A stretch of 64,000 bases of DNA from Chromatiales bacterium. Lineage in GTDB: Bacteria; Pseudomonadota; Gammaproteobacteria; Steroidobacterales; GCA-2729495. Location of the stretch: positions 2,265,253 through 2,329,252 of the forward strand of contig CP070671.1 of NCBI GenBank assembly GCA_020351875.1, in the 5' to 3' direction. Each line of letters starts with the position of its first letter. Position 1 is the first letter of the stretch. The notes below the pieces were generated by a model, which worked only from the letters and a program-made list of their open reading frames with translations, was not told the DNA's origin and did not search any database. The position numbers and the translations under genes are program-made. Of this stretch, positions 31,352 through 39,690 are shown in pieces.

Positions 31352-32131
31352 ATGCTCGGGATCATGGCGACCTACAACGTCAAGGGTGGAGTCGGGAAGA
31401 CGACGACGACGGTCAACCTCGCCTGGCTCGCAGCCCGTGACGGTTTTCGTACCCTGGTCTGGGACCTCGACCCGCAGGGTGGTGCGACCTATTGCCTGAA
31501 TATGCTGCCCTCCGGGAGGGCCGGCAGCCGCAAGCTGGTTACGGGTAAGTTGGGCCTGGATGAAGCCGTTCAGCCCACCGCTTTCGAGAAGCTCGACCTG
31601 CTCCCGGCGCATCGCTCTTTTCGCAACATGGACCTGCATCTCGACGCACAGAAGAAGCCGGAAAAGCGCCTGCTGAAAATGATGCGGCCGCTGAGCCGGC
31701 ACTACGATCTGCTGTTGATCGATTGCGCGCCGAGTATTTCGCTGGTCTCGGAAAACATTTTTCGCGCCGCCGACGGACTGCTGATGCCCGTCGTGCCGAA
31801 TCCGCTGTCGCTGCGGGCTGTGCAGCAGGTGCAGGAGTTCCTGTCGCGGCACCAGCTGAAGGGGGTGACGCTGTTGCCGTTCTTTTCAATGGCAGACCGT
31901 CGCAAGCGCCTGCATCGTGAGTTGCTGGACCAGCCGCCGCCCGACCTTGCGGAGTTCATGACCTCCTGGATTCCTTATGCAAGCGAGGTCGAGCAGATGA
32001 CGGTGCGTCGCGCACCGCTGGTGAGTTACTCGCCCGGCAGCCGGCCGGGTCTCGCGTTTCGCCAGCTCTGGGAAGAGACACGGGCGCGGCTCGGCTGGCG
32101 TGAGGCCGGGCCGAAGGCGGCGATGCGATGA
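31352..32131 (+). CDS. ParA-family ATPase (orphan)
   Basis: 259 residues. The deviant Walker A is KGGVGKTT (11-18) after GIMATYNV, and the A' region is LVWDLDPQGGATYCL. Walker B is LLLIDCAPSISLVSENIF. These place it in the ParA/Soj/MinD group of dimerising ATPases that position DNA, plasmids or protein complexes. There is no parB next to it and no plasmid feature, so it is probably a cargo-positioning paralogue. The start MLGIMATYN fits the family. The next gene follows within 11 bases. Confidence 0.88.
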   Translation: MLGIMATYNVKGGVGKTTTTVNLAWLAARDGFRTLVWDLDPQGGATYCLNMLPSGRAGSRKLVTGKLGLDEAVQPTAFEKLDLLPAHRSFRNMDLHLDAQKKPEKRLLKMMRPLSRHYDLLLIDCAPSISLVSENIFRAADGLLMPVVPNPLSLRAVQQVQEFLSRHQLKGVTLLPFFSMADRRKRLHRELLDQPPPDLAEFMTSWIPYASEVEQMTVRRAPLVSYSPGSRPGLAFRQLWEETRARLGWREAGPKAAMR

Positions 32132-32141
32132 CCGCAGGCCG

Positions 32142-33725
32142 ATGGCGTTGAGGCGCCTGGTGCCGATCGTGCTCGCACTGTGGGTGGGCACCGTGCAGGC
32201 CGCCACCGACTCCACCTGCCGTGCCGATCTTGGTCGCCTGGAACGCGGTCAGGCACGCCCGGTACTGATTTGCGGTGCGGCCATCCCGCAGGAGTTCCGG
32301 CTGCGGGGTTTTGCCGGTACCGGCATTCGCGTGACGTATCAGCAATATCTGCGGCGTTGCACGGTGGACGACAAGAGTGGGGGACTGTATCTGTGGCTCG
32401 CCGCCGGCCGCGAGGCCACCAGTGCCGCGATCGAAATCGTGGACAGCACATCCGGTCACCCGGTCTGCGAGCCGATTGCCATCGACGTTGCGCCGCGCGA
32501 GTTGTTGCCGGCCGTGCAGCTCGAGCCGCGCGACGACGAGCGCTGGCGACTGCGCGTGACTGCGCCGCCCGGCACCGATCTGCGCGGCGCTTGTGAAGAG
32601 GCCGTGGAATTTCTGCCCGACCCGATGGCCCCCGAACTGGCTGCGCTGGATCCACCCCAATGCAAGCGCAGCAGGCTCACGCTGGACGTGCGGGCGGCCG
32701 ACCAACAACGCTTCGCATCGGCGCTGGTTTTGCGGAACGTGCGCAGTGAACGGCAACCGGTGCCCCACGACGCGGTCGTTCACGTCGCGCTGCCGGAGCC
32801 GGCCTGGCGCCGCACGATGCCTGACCGGCAGGCGAAGTTCGTCGACGTGAACGGTTACCGCACCCGTTACTTCGAGGCGGGCCGCGGGCCTGACACCCTG
32901 ATCTTCGTGCACGGCGGTCAGCCCAACCCGCTATCGCCTAATGCGCAGAGCTGGCGGGCCAACTTCGCAGCGCTCGCGCGCGAGTTTCGCGTGATTGCTT
33001 TCGACAATCTCGGCCATGGCTACACGGACATACCCCGCAGCGACGAGGACTATGCGGCTTACTACGAGCATGCAGCCGCACACCTGGCCGGGCTGATGGA
33101 CGCGCTGGCGCTCGATCGCGTGCATCTCGTCGGCCATTCCCAGGGTGGCTGGCCGGTGCTGCGCGTGGCACTGGATCAGCCGGAACGTGTGCGCTGCGTG
33201 GTGAGCGCGGCCACTGTGTTGTCTCTTGGCGGTGACTTCGGCAAGCCCGGCAGCCGGCGCTTCGCTTACTCGCTGTTCCAGATGCACCCGAAGTCGGGGC
33301 CGACAGTCCAGAGTCTCACGCGCATGCAGCGTTTCGAGTCGTATTCGTGGAACAACATTCGTACCGACTGGGTCGCGAGCGACATGGCCACTCTCGACCG
33401 GCCGGAACTCGCGCAGGCGCGGGACCGGTTGGTGAAGGTCGGCATGTCACCGGGCCACCCGGCGTTCCGCAAACTGCGCCGGCAGGCACTGGCGGACATG
33501 CAGGCCGGGGGTCTGCGCGACGTGCCGCACCTGGTGCTGTGGGCCAGGCAGGATCGGCTGGCGCCGATGAATGCGGGGCTCGACTTCTTTGCCCGCGCCA
33601 GCGAACGCGGCGGACTGGTCGAGATGCACGTGATCGACGCTGCCGGGCACCGCTTCCTGGTGGAAAGACCGGAGGCATTCAATGCGGCCGTGGCGGGTTT
33701 CTGCGGCCGCTTTCGTAAAGGCTAA
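32142..33725 (+). CDS. Exported alpha/beta hydrolase with novel N-terminal domain
   Basis: 527 residues from the ATG at 32142, which opens a signal peptide (MALRRLVPIVLALWVGTVQAA). About 220 residues follow as beta-rich, Cys-containing sequence I do not recognise. The C-terminal 290 residues are a complete alpha/beta hydrolase: FVHGGQPNPL (oxyanion), DNLGHGYTD, GHSQGG (nucleophile Ser), WARQDRLAP (Asp) and AAGHRFLVERPEAF (His). Expected to act in the periplasm on an ester or amide. It lies 10 bases after parA and ends in a strong hairpin terminator. The pairing with a ParA ATPase is unusual and may be accidental. Confidence 0.8.
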   Translation: MALRRLVPIVLALWVGTVQAATDSTCRADLGRLERGQARPVLICGAAIPQEFRLRGFAGTGIRVTYQQYLRRCTVDDKSGGLYLWLAAGREATSAAIEIVDSTSGHPVCEPIAIDVAPRELLPAVQLEPRDDERWRLRVTAPPGTDLRGACEEAVEFLPDPMAPELAALDPPQCKRSRLTLDVRAADQQRFASALVLRNVRSERQPVPHDAVVHVALPEPAWRRTMPDRQAKFVDVNGYRTRYFEAGRGPDTLIFVHGGQPNPLSPNAQSWRANFAALAREFRVIAFDNLGHGYTDIPRSDEDYAAYYEHAAAHLAGLMDALALDRVHLVGHSQGGWPVLRVALDQPERVRCVVSAATVLSLGGDFGKPGSRRFAYSLFQMHPKSGPTVQSLTRMQRFESYSWNNIRTDWVASDMATLDRPELAQARDRLVKVGMSPGHPAFRKLRRQALADMQAGGLRDVPHLVLWARQDRLAPMNAGLDFFARASERGGLVEMHVIDAAGHRFLVERPEAFNAAVAGFCGRFRKG

Positions 33726-33730
33726 AAAAA

Positions 33731-33754
33731 GCGGCGGGTGGTCCCGCCGCTTTT
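33731..33754 (+). terminator. Bidirectional rho-independent terminator
   Basis: A perfect 8-bp stem (GCGGCGGG, loop TGGT, CCCGCCGC) flanked by a seven-A run and TTTT. It serves the hydrolase gene on the plus strand and the convergent Cys-rich gene at 33783. Confidence 0.9.
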
Positions 33755-33782
33755 CTCGACTCTGTCGCGTGAAAGACTCCGC

Positions 33783-34166
33783 TCAGGGTGTGACCCAGTC
33801 GCCGCCCTGGAAGCCGCAGCCGATTTCCAGGCCACCGAGCTGGTCGTTGTCTTCGTAGTAGATGTACTGGCTGTCGCCGACGTCACACATCGCGACCATG
33901 CCTTCGGTCGGGCAATCGCCGTCGCCGTGCACGGCGTCGCTGTTGTCGTCGGTGCTGCCCAGCGTCGCACAGCCCTCGGCGTTGGCCGGCGCCTGGCAGC
34001 TTTTCATGGTGCCGTCCATCATCAGGTTCTGTAACTGGAACATGCAATGACCGTCACCGGGTTTGCCCTTGGGCAGGTCGTCGCCTTCGCTGTGCAGGCC
34101 GGCTACGGCAATACCGAAAGCCACCAAACCAATCAGCGCAGCCGAATACTTCACAACAATTTTCAT
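33783..34166 (-). CDS. Small exported cysteine-rich protein
   Basis: 127 residues with a signal peptide (1-22). The mature protein is acidic and has six cysteines (contexts DGHCMF, KSCQA, EGCAT, GDCPT, AMCDV, IGCGF), enough for three disulfides. It is also rich in Gly, Asp and Met (LQNLMMDGTMKSC). No known family. The spacing suggests a small disulfide-stabilised periplasmic or secreted protein, and Met/Cys/Asp could bind metal. It stands alone between a terminator and the LysR gene, with its own AT-rich upstream region at about 34190-34260. Confidence 0.65.
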   Translation of the reverse strand: MKIVVKYSAALIGLVAFGIAVAGLHSEGDDLPKGKPGDGHCMFQLQNLMMDGTMKSCQAPANAEGCATLGSTDDNSDAVHGDGDCPTEGMVAMCDVGDSQYIYYEDNDQLGGLEIGCGFQGGDWVTP

Positions 34167-34275
34167 GAATCAGGCCTCGTGTGTCAGGAAAGGAACGCGT
34201 TGTATTCGATATGGGGTTATTCAACGCTTGGAATAGTATAGGGACGAAAGCCACCAGAAAATCAATAGTCCCTGC

Positions 34276-35178
34276 TCACGGCTGCAGTGCGGCCAGCGTT
34301 TCGCGGGTCTCCTCCAGCAGCAGCCGGGCGTCCGGCGACAGCGCTTGAGCGTCCCGATAGACTAGTCCGATCGCGCTCGACCAGTCTGCGGCGGGCACGT
34401 GCAGTTGTGCCAGCTGGCCCGACTCGATCGCGTCGCGAATCGTGCCGATCATCGGCAGCACGGCCACTGTATTGCAGTTGGAGATCAGCTCCAGGAAAAA
34501 CTCGTCCGTGGCCTCGCCGATGGCCGAGCGCGGTGGTGACAGCCCCTCGCTCGCAAAACTGTCTTCCCAGTTGTCGATGACCACCCGCCAGGTGCGTGCG
34601 TACGCGAGCCGGTAATCCATGACCTGCCGCAGGCTCAGCTTGCGCTTGCCCGCCAGCGGGTGCCCGTGGCCGGTGACCAGCGCGTAGCGCAGGCGGAGCA
34701 GGGGTTCCTGCTTGAGGCCCGGGTCCACGTCCGTCATCTCCGTGACCAGGAAATCCAGGTCGCCGGCCACCAGGCGCGGCGACAGGAAGCTGCAGGACCC
34801 CAGCGCGACATGCACGTCCAGGCCCGGGTAGCGATCGCAGAAGCGACCGATCAACCGGCCCATCGCCGACTGAATCCCGTAGGGCAGCACGCCCACGGCC
34901 AGGCGCCCGCTGCCGATGCCCCGCAGCGCGTTCAGCCGGTCGAGCGCAGACTGCATTTCCGCATCCACCCGCTGGGCGCTGTCGTAGAGCGATTGGCCAA
35001 AGGCTGTCGCCCGCACGCGGCCCGGCTTGCGTTCCAGCAGGCTCACGCCCAGCTCTTCTTCCAGTCGCTTGACGGCCAGGCTCAGTGCCGGCGGCGAGAT
35101 GTGCAGGCTGTCCGCGGCCTTGCGGAAGCTGGCCTGGTCGACGATGGCGCAGAACTGGCGCAACTGCTTCAGGTCCAC
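34276..35178 (-). CDS. LysR-type transcriptional regulator
   Basis: 300 residues. The N-terminal winged helix-turn-helix is MDLKQLRQFCAIVDQASFRKAADSLHISPPALSLAVKRLEEELG (in pieces: QASFRKAADSLHIS, PPALSLAVKRLE), then a periplasmic-binding-like effector domain. It is the last gene of the run 37974 to 34276, 19 bases after the TauD gene, so it is probably co-transcribed with its targets. LysR regulators usually sense a pathway intermediate; the inverted repeat at 38030 upstream of the operon is a candidate site. Effector unknown. Confidence 0.92.
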   Translation of the reverse strand: MDLKQLRQFCAIVDQASFRKAADSLHISPPALSLAVKRLEEELGVSLLERKPGRVRATAFGQSLYDSAQRVDAEMQSALDRLNALRGIGSGRLAVGVLPYGIQSAMGRLIGRFCDRYPGLDVHVALGSCSFLSPRLVAGDLDFLVTEMTDVDPGLKQEPLLRLRYALVTGHGHPLAGKRKLSLRQVMDYRLAYARTWRVVIDNWEDSFASEGLSPPRSAIGEATDEFFLELISNCNTVAVLPMIGTIRDAIESGQLAQLHVPAADWSSAIGLVYRDAQALSPDARLLLEETRETLAALQP

Positions 35179-35197
35179 CGGGAGTCCGCACGACGCG

Positions 35198-36088
35198 TCA
35201 GGCGTCGGTGATCCAGTCGCTATTGAACGACACGCGGTGCATCAGCCGGTGCGACTGGCCGAAATCGAAAATGCCCCGGTGCAGCGTGGAGTAGTTGTCC
35301 CACAGGGCTAGGGTTTTAGGCGCCCAGTGCAGCCGGGCCTGGTATTCGGGGCGGGTCTGGTGGGCGAACAGGAAGTCCAGCACTGCGCGGCTTTCGTTGC
35401 GGCTCATGCCGACGATTTCCCGTGCCATCAACTCCGACACGAACAGGAAGCGACGCCTGGACTCCGGGTGCTCGCAGACCACCGGGTGCTCGGTGGGCGG
35501 CAGGAACTTGCGCATGTCGGTGAGCGCCTTGCCGCCGAGCTGGTCGAACACGCGGTAAGGGTTGCGTGTCAGGTTGTCGTGGATACAGCTGAGGCCGGCG
35601 AGAAATGTTCTCCAGGCTGGCGTCAGGTCGTCGTACGCGGCGCACTGGTCGGCCCACACCGTCGCGCCGGCACCGTCCGGCACGTCCAGCGCGTAGAGCA
35701 GGGAGCCGCGCGTCGGTTTGCTGCGAAACGAACTGTCCGCGTGCCAGTTGATGTCGGACACGGGCCCCTCGTACATGGCCGGGTATTCCTGCACCCAGAC
35801 GCCATCGTGGCCTTCCAGGCTGCCGACATAACCCAGTTGCTGAATTTCGCCGAAGCGCCCGCCCAGTTGCAGGTGTTGCTCCGGTGACAGTTCCTGGTCA
35901 CGGAAGAACAACACCTGGTATTTGAGCCACGCGTCGCAGAGTTCCTTGAACAACTCATCGTTTGCCAGCGCGTCGGCTACCTGGATGCCGGTGATCCATG
36001 CGCCGAAAGTGCCGGTGACCGGGCGAGCCTCGAAGTGCTGGTAACGGGTTTGCCCGATCGGGCTGCGTTCCTGGAATGCGGTTTCCAT
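35198..36088 (-). CDS. TauD/TfdA-family Fe(II)/2-oxoglutarate dioxygenase
   Basis: 296 residues. The iron ligands are the HxD in INWHADSSFRSKPTRG and the distal His in LHRGIFDFGQSHRLMHRVSF, followed by the Arg that binds 2-oxoglutarate. The fold and length fit TauD/TfdA (taurine, 2,4-D, clavaminate-type) oxygenases that hydroxylate or desulfonate small acids. Cytoplasmic. It is the third gene of the operon, 18 bases after the cytochrome c gene and before the LysR gene. The substrate cannot be assigned; the LSP-like motif LWDNYSTLHRG is typical of aromatic ether-cleaving TfdA-like members. Confidence 0.88.
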   Translation of the reverse strand: METAFQERSPIGQTRYQHFEARPVTGTFGAWITGIQVADALANDELFKELCDAWLKYQVLFFRDQELSPEQHLQLGGRFGEIQQLGYVGSLEGHDGVWVQEYPAMYEGPVSDINWHADSSFRSKPTRGSLLYALDVPDGAGATVWADQCAAYDDLTPAWRTFLAGLSCIHDNLTRNPYRVFDQLGGKALTDMRKFLPPTEHPVVCEHPESRRRFLFVSELMAREIVGMSRNESRAVLDFLFAHQTRPEYQARLHWAPKTLALWDNYSTLHRGIFDFGQSHRLMHRVSFNSDWITDA

Positions 36089-36106
36089 CGTGGTGCTCCG
36101 CGAATG

Positions 36107-36526
36107 TCAGGTGCCGGAGAAAGACCGGATGTGCGCGACCAGGTCCTTGATGTCCTGGTCGGAGTAGTAGTCGCCCCAGGCGGGCATCACGATCGAGCGG
36201 CCCACGGGTGCTCCGCCGCGGCAGATAGCGAGATACAGGAAGGCATCAGTGAGCGTGCCCATATATGCCGGATCGCTCTGGTCCTTCGGCGGCACGTCCA
36301 TGTGCATCACGATCACGTCGACCTTGCCCGTTTCACCGTGGCACTCGGCACAGTCCTGCAGGTGCAATTCCTTGCCGCGCGCCGGGTCACCCCGCAGCTC
36401 CCCCTGCGGTGTGCAGTCGTTGGCGGCGAGCGCGGTGTCCTGTTCGGTGACTTGCGCGAGCGCGATGCTGCCCGCCAATGTGAGCACTGCGATCAGTGCC
36501 GGTGCAATGCTTCTGCAAGTCGTCAT
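36107..36526 (-). CDS. Periplasmic c-type cytochrome
   Basis: 139 residues. A signal peptide (1-24, ending in IALAQ) is followed by one heme site CAECH at 59-63 in GKELHLQDCAECHGETG, with the distal methionine probably in SIVMPAWGDYYSDQDIKDLV. Class I cytochrome c. Its ATG overlaps the stop of the amidohydrolase gene by 4 bases, so the two proteins are translationally coupled and probably both periplasmic. It may accept electrons from a pathway step or from a partner dehydrogenase not seen here. Confidence 0.85.
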   Translation of the reverse strand: MTTCRSIAPALIAVLTLAGSIALAQVTEQDTALAANDCTPQGELRGDPARGKELHLQDCAECHGETGKVDVIVMHMDVPPKDQSDPAYMGTLTDAFLYLAICRGGAPVGRSIVMPAWGDYYSDQDIKDLVAHIRSFSGT

Positions 36527-37974
36527 GCCGGCACCCAGCCGAAGGCGGTGTCGGTGCGCTGGCCGCCGGATTCGCGATAGGTTTTCTTCACGGCGGCGAG
36601 GCCGTCGGCCGGCAACGCGGAGCGCGCGGCCTCGACATCGACCCCATAAAGTTGCGCGGCGTTGAGCCCGAAGATCTTCTCCCGCACGTCCTCGGTGAGT
36701 GCTGGGTAGCCGCAGCGTTCCTGCAGCGCCTCGGGAATCTGGAAGCGCCGGAACGCTTCGATGATCCATTGCGGCGAGCCCCACCAGATGCAGTCGGTGC
36801 CCCACAGGATCCGGTCCGGCCCAAAGCTGGTCAGCAACTGGCCGAGCAGGTGGCCGGCGATATCCGGGTGCGTGACCACGGAGAACGCAAACACCGTGCC
36901 GAGTTCCGCGTACACGTTCGTGACGTCCGGGTTCGCCCGAACGTCGTTCGCGAGATCGGTGGTCCACTCGATGTAGCCGTCTTCACCGATACCGCTGCGT
37001 CCCGGCGGCAGCGTGGCGAGCATGTTCTTCATGCCGGAGTGATAGACGATGAAGTTCATCTCCGGGAAGATCTTCGCCGCCGGAATCACGTCGTCCGGAA
37101 TCCAGTACCAGCCCTTCGGCTTGCCTTCCGGCTTGCTTTTCGGGTCGCGGCCGGGCAGTGGCAGGCCCTTGTGCATGCTGAGGTTCAGTACGCCGAGGTC
37201 GCGAATCTTTTCCAGGTAGGGCAGGCCCAGTTCTTCGTCGTCCAGCCGCCATGCGCCGAGTGGGTTGCCGGTATAGAACTTCCAGCCGTCGATCTTGAGT
37301 TCCTGCACCTGGTACTCGGCGTCTTCGAAAGCATTGTCTTGCGTCGGGTCGCCCAGACCGTGGCTCAGCATGCGTTGTGAACCGGCCGCCTTATTCATCG
37401 CATTGCGCGTGCCGACCATGTCGACGACAGGAATGGCGTAATGCTCGCGCGGGCCGATGGCCGCACCCGACAACATCGCCATGACGGTGTCGCTGTCGAG
37501 GAAGATTTCCTTCAGGTAGTTGGCCCGGTGCAGGTCACCGGGTTGGGGCGCGACTTCGGCGAGCACCGGGTTCAGACCCAGGCGCCCGGTCTGGCGGCGG
37601 AAGGCCAGCGGGCCCTGGATGCTGTCCTTCACGTGATGTGTCTGTACGTCGAAGATGAACTGGTCCTTCGGCCAGGATTCGCCGAAGGCCGACGCATCCA
37701 GCGCCTCGGCTTCGCTGACCCGGAAGTTGTCCCCCCAGACCTTGTTCATGGCCAGGAAGGCGGCGGCCATGCCGCCGGACGTGCGCAGGAAGTCCCGTCG
37801 CGACAGCCCGAGCCTGCGCCCGTATTCGCCGGCCATGCCGAGCAGCAGTTCTTCGACCCGTTTCTGGTCCCAGGTCTGGGGCATCGGCGCGAACTCGCCG
37901 TTGGAGATCACTTGGGTCGGCAGCGGGGTGCGCTGCCCCGAGAGGCGGTCCTTGCGGCTCTTGCGGATCCACAT
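36523..37974 (-). CDS. Exported amidohydrolase (amidohydrolase-2 type) with internal Tat motif
   Basis: 483 residues from the ATG at 37974, which has a GAGGAG ribosome site. Residues 58-80 carry a Tat motif and hydrophobic stretch (SRRDFLRTSGGMAAAFLAMN) after an unusually long N-region. The catalytic part is a TIM-barrel amidohydrolase-2 domain: FDVQTHHVKD, NLSMHKGLPLPG, FIVYHSGM, GPDRILWGTDCIWWGSPQW. Relatives include decarboxylases (ACMSD, resorcylate decarboxylase) and metal hydrolases. It is the first gene of the operon with cytochrome c, TauD and LysR. An AT-rich inverted repeat lies 56 bases upstream. Confidence 0.82.
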   Translation of the reverse strand: MWIRKSRKDRLSGQRTPLPTQVISNGEFAPMPQTWDQKRVEELLLGMAGEYGRRLGLSRRDFLRTSGGMAAAFLAMNKVWGDNFRVSEAEALDASAFGESWPKDQFIFDVQTHHVKDSIQGPLAFRRQTGRLGLNPVLAEVAPQPGDLHRANYLKEIFLDSDTVMAMLSGAAIGPREHYAIPVVDMVGTRNAMNKAAGSQRMLSHGLGDPTQDNAFEDAEYQVQELKIDGWKFYTGNPLGAWRLDDEELGLPYLEKIRDLGVLNLSMHKGLPLPGRDPKSKPEGKPKGWYWIPDDVIPAAKIFPEMNFIVYHSGMKNMLATLPPGRSGIGEDGYIEWTTDLANDVRANPDVTNVYAELGTVFAFSVVTHPDIAGHLLGQLLTSFGPDRILWGTDCIWWGSPQWIIEAFRRFQIPEALQERCGYPALTEDVREKIFGLNAAQLYGVDVEAARSALPADGLAAVKKTYRESGGQRTDTAFGWVPA

Positions 37975-38029
37975 GTCTTGGTCTCCTCGATCGCTGGGGC
38001 CAAGGTTCCGCCTGGCCAAGCGTTTTGTC

Positions 38030-38061
38030 AATTTTAATATTTTTTCGGAATCGTTAAAATT
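38030..38061 (-). promoter_or_regulatory. AT-rich inverted repeat, candidate operator of the amidohydrolase operon
   Basis: AATTTTAA at 38030-38037 and its exact complement TTAAAATT at 38054-38061, in an AT-rich island within GC-rich DNA. It lies 56-87 bases upstream of the amidohydrolase ATG. It could be promoter DNA plus a LysR-type binding site for the regulator at 34276. Confidence 0.4.
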
Positions 38062-38064
38062 TTG

Positions 38065-38733
38065 TTAATCAGACACCGGCTCGCCGCGCTCCTCATGAGC
38101 AATGGTCTCCGGTTCGTCGGCGGCCGCCGCCACCCACCGCGCCACGGACGCGTGGCTTGCCAGCGTGCCGGCGTAGCGGGCCGCCATGTCCGGCAGCTGC
38201 ACGCCGTAGGTGAGGCACCGCAGCGCCACCGGGGCGAACATCGCATCGGCGATACCGAATTCGCCGAACAGGTACGGGCCCGCAGCCCCATGGCGTTCGC
38301 GGCAGTTGGTCCAGATATCGATCACGCGTTGGATATCCGCCACTGCGGCGGCAGACGGCACCACCCCGGTGCGCCGCGCCCGGCAGTTCATCGGCAGCTC
38401 GCTACGCAGCGCGGCAAACCCGGCATGCATTTCGTGGGCCACGGCCAGTGCCTCGGCCCGCGCGGCGGGCTCCGCGGGCCAGGCCGGCAGCCGGTACTTG
38501 CTGGCGGCGTATTCGCAGATCGCCAGCGCTTCCCAGACCCGCGCCGACCCGTCCAGCAGCACCGGCACGCAGCCGGTGGGCGACAGTTCCGCCATCGTGA
38601 TCCTGAAAGCGGGTGTGTCCAGCGGCACCCGGCGTTCTTCGAAGGCCACGCCCGATGCCTGCAGGAACAGCCACGCGCGCAGCGACCACGACGAGTAGTT
38701 TTTGTTGCCGATCACCAGCGTCGGGACTGTCAC
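38065..38733 (-). CDS. Glutathione S-transferase family protein
   Basis: 222 residues. The N-terminal thioredoxin-like half has LVIGNKNYSSWSLRAWLFL, where Ser in YSSWS is the likely GSH-activating residue, then SPTGCVPVLLDG with the conserved cis-Pro and a WEALAICEYAA helix. The C-terminal half is all-helical (YLFGEFGIADAMFAPVALR). Typical of bacterial zeta/theta-like GSTs involved in detoxification or isomerisation. It lies just upstream of the amidohydrolase operon on the same strand, with the AT-rich operator region between. Whether it belongs to that pathway is open. Confidence 0.9.
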   Translation of the reverse strand: MTVPTLVIGNKNYSSWSLRAWLFLQASGVAFEERRVPLDTPAFRITMAELSPTGCVPVLLDGSARVWEALAICEYAASKYRLPAWPAEPAARAEALAVAHEMHAGFAALRSELPMNCRARRTGVVPSAAAVADIQRVIDIWTNCRERHGAAGPYLFGEFGIADAMFAPVALRCLTYGVQLPDMAARYAGTLASHASVARWVAAAADEPETIAHEERGEPVSD

Positions 38734-38866
38734 TTCAGTGCCTGCGAGCCTTGGCTTTTGGGTCAGGGACTATAGCGCGCAGGTGCTCAGCTTGGGCGCC
38801 GCTGTTCGGGCAGCATAGAATCGCGGGTCCCGCGTGTTGCCGCCTGATGATCCCGGAGACCCTGCA

Positions 38867-39661
38867 ATGCCCCGTCTGTCCCTCCACTTTTCCCTGGTCC
38901 TGTTGCTGCTGGCTGTGGCCCTGCCGGCGGCGGCTGAATTCGACCCGGATCGCCCCACCGTTCTCATCACCGGTTCCAATCGCGGCATCGGCCTGGCCTT
39001 CGCCCAGTACTACGCGGCGGAAGGCTGGAACGTGATCGCCACTGCCCGGCGGCCGGAGCGGGCCGACGAACTGAAGGCCCTGCAGCGGCAGTTCCCGCAG
39101 GTCGCTATCGAGCAGCTCGATGTCACGAATCTCGAGCAGATCGATGCGCTGGCCGAGGCTTATCGGGGCCAACCGATCGACGTGTTGATCAACAACGCCG
39201 CGGTGCTGGGGGACCTGCCGACGCAGAAGGTCGGCGGTCTGGATCGCGACGCGTTTCAGCAGGTGATGCTGGTCAACGTATTTGGCCCGCTCAAAGTGTC
39301 CGAGGCCTTTGCCGAACACGTGGCCATGAGCGAACAGAAAAAGATCGTGGCGCTGACCAGCGGTCTGGGTTCATTGAAACTGATGGGCCAGATGTCGGGC
39401 TTCTACTACTACCGCATGAGCAAGGCCGCGCTGAACATGGGCATGCTCGGCCTGCGCAAGGACCTGAAAGACCGGGGCATCATCGTCGGCCTGGTGGCGC
39501 CCGGCATGGTGGATACTCAGCTGCTCGCCGATTCCGGTTACCGCGGCAAGTCGCTGACGCCGGCCGACAGCGCCGCGGGGGTCGCGCAGAACATTGCGGC
39601 GCTGACCGCCGAAGATCCCGGCAAGCCGATCAACGTCGACGGCAAAGTGCTGCCGTGGTGA
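38867..39661 (+). CDS. Short-chain dehydrogenase/reductase with an N-terminal signal peptide
   Basis: 264 residues. A hydrophobic N-terminus (MPRLSLHFSLVLLLLAVALPAAAEF) looks like a Sec signal peptide with AAA cleavage. The SDR core has the cofactor loop TGSNRGIGLA, NNAA in VLINNAAVLG, a catalytic Ser region and YYYRMSK (YxxxK). Cytoplasmic SDRs normally begin within a few residues of the TGxxxGIG motif, so the added leader is unusual: NAD(P)H is not available in the periplasm. The hydrophobic segment might instead anchor the enzyme facing the cytoplasm. It lies 29 bases upstream of the molybdenum hydroxylase gene. Confidence 0.85.
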   Translation: MPRLSLHFSLVLLLLAVALPAAAEFDPDRPTVLITGSNRGIGLAFAQYYAAEGWNVIATARRPERADELKALQRQFPQVAIEQLDVTNLEQIDALAEAYRGQPIDVLINNAAVLGDLPTQKVGGLDRDAFQQVMLVNVFGPLKVSEAFAEHVAMSEQKKIVALTSGLGSLKLMGQMSGFYYYRMSKAALNMGMLGLRKDLKDRGIIVGLVAPGMVDTQLLADSGYRGKSLTPADSAAGVAQNIAALTAEDPGKPINVDGKVLPW

Positions 39662-39690
39662 GCGCTGCCAGGTCGCGGTAGGGCGTCGCC

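Noticed and set aside
31352-32131. ParA as a plasmid partition marker
   Set aside because: No parB, parS-like iterons, replication protein or toxin-antitoxin pair is nearby, and the surroundings are chromosomal.
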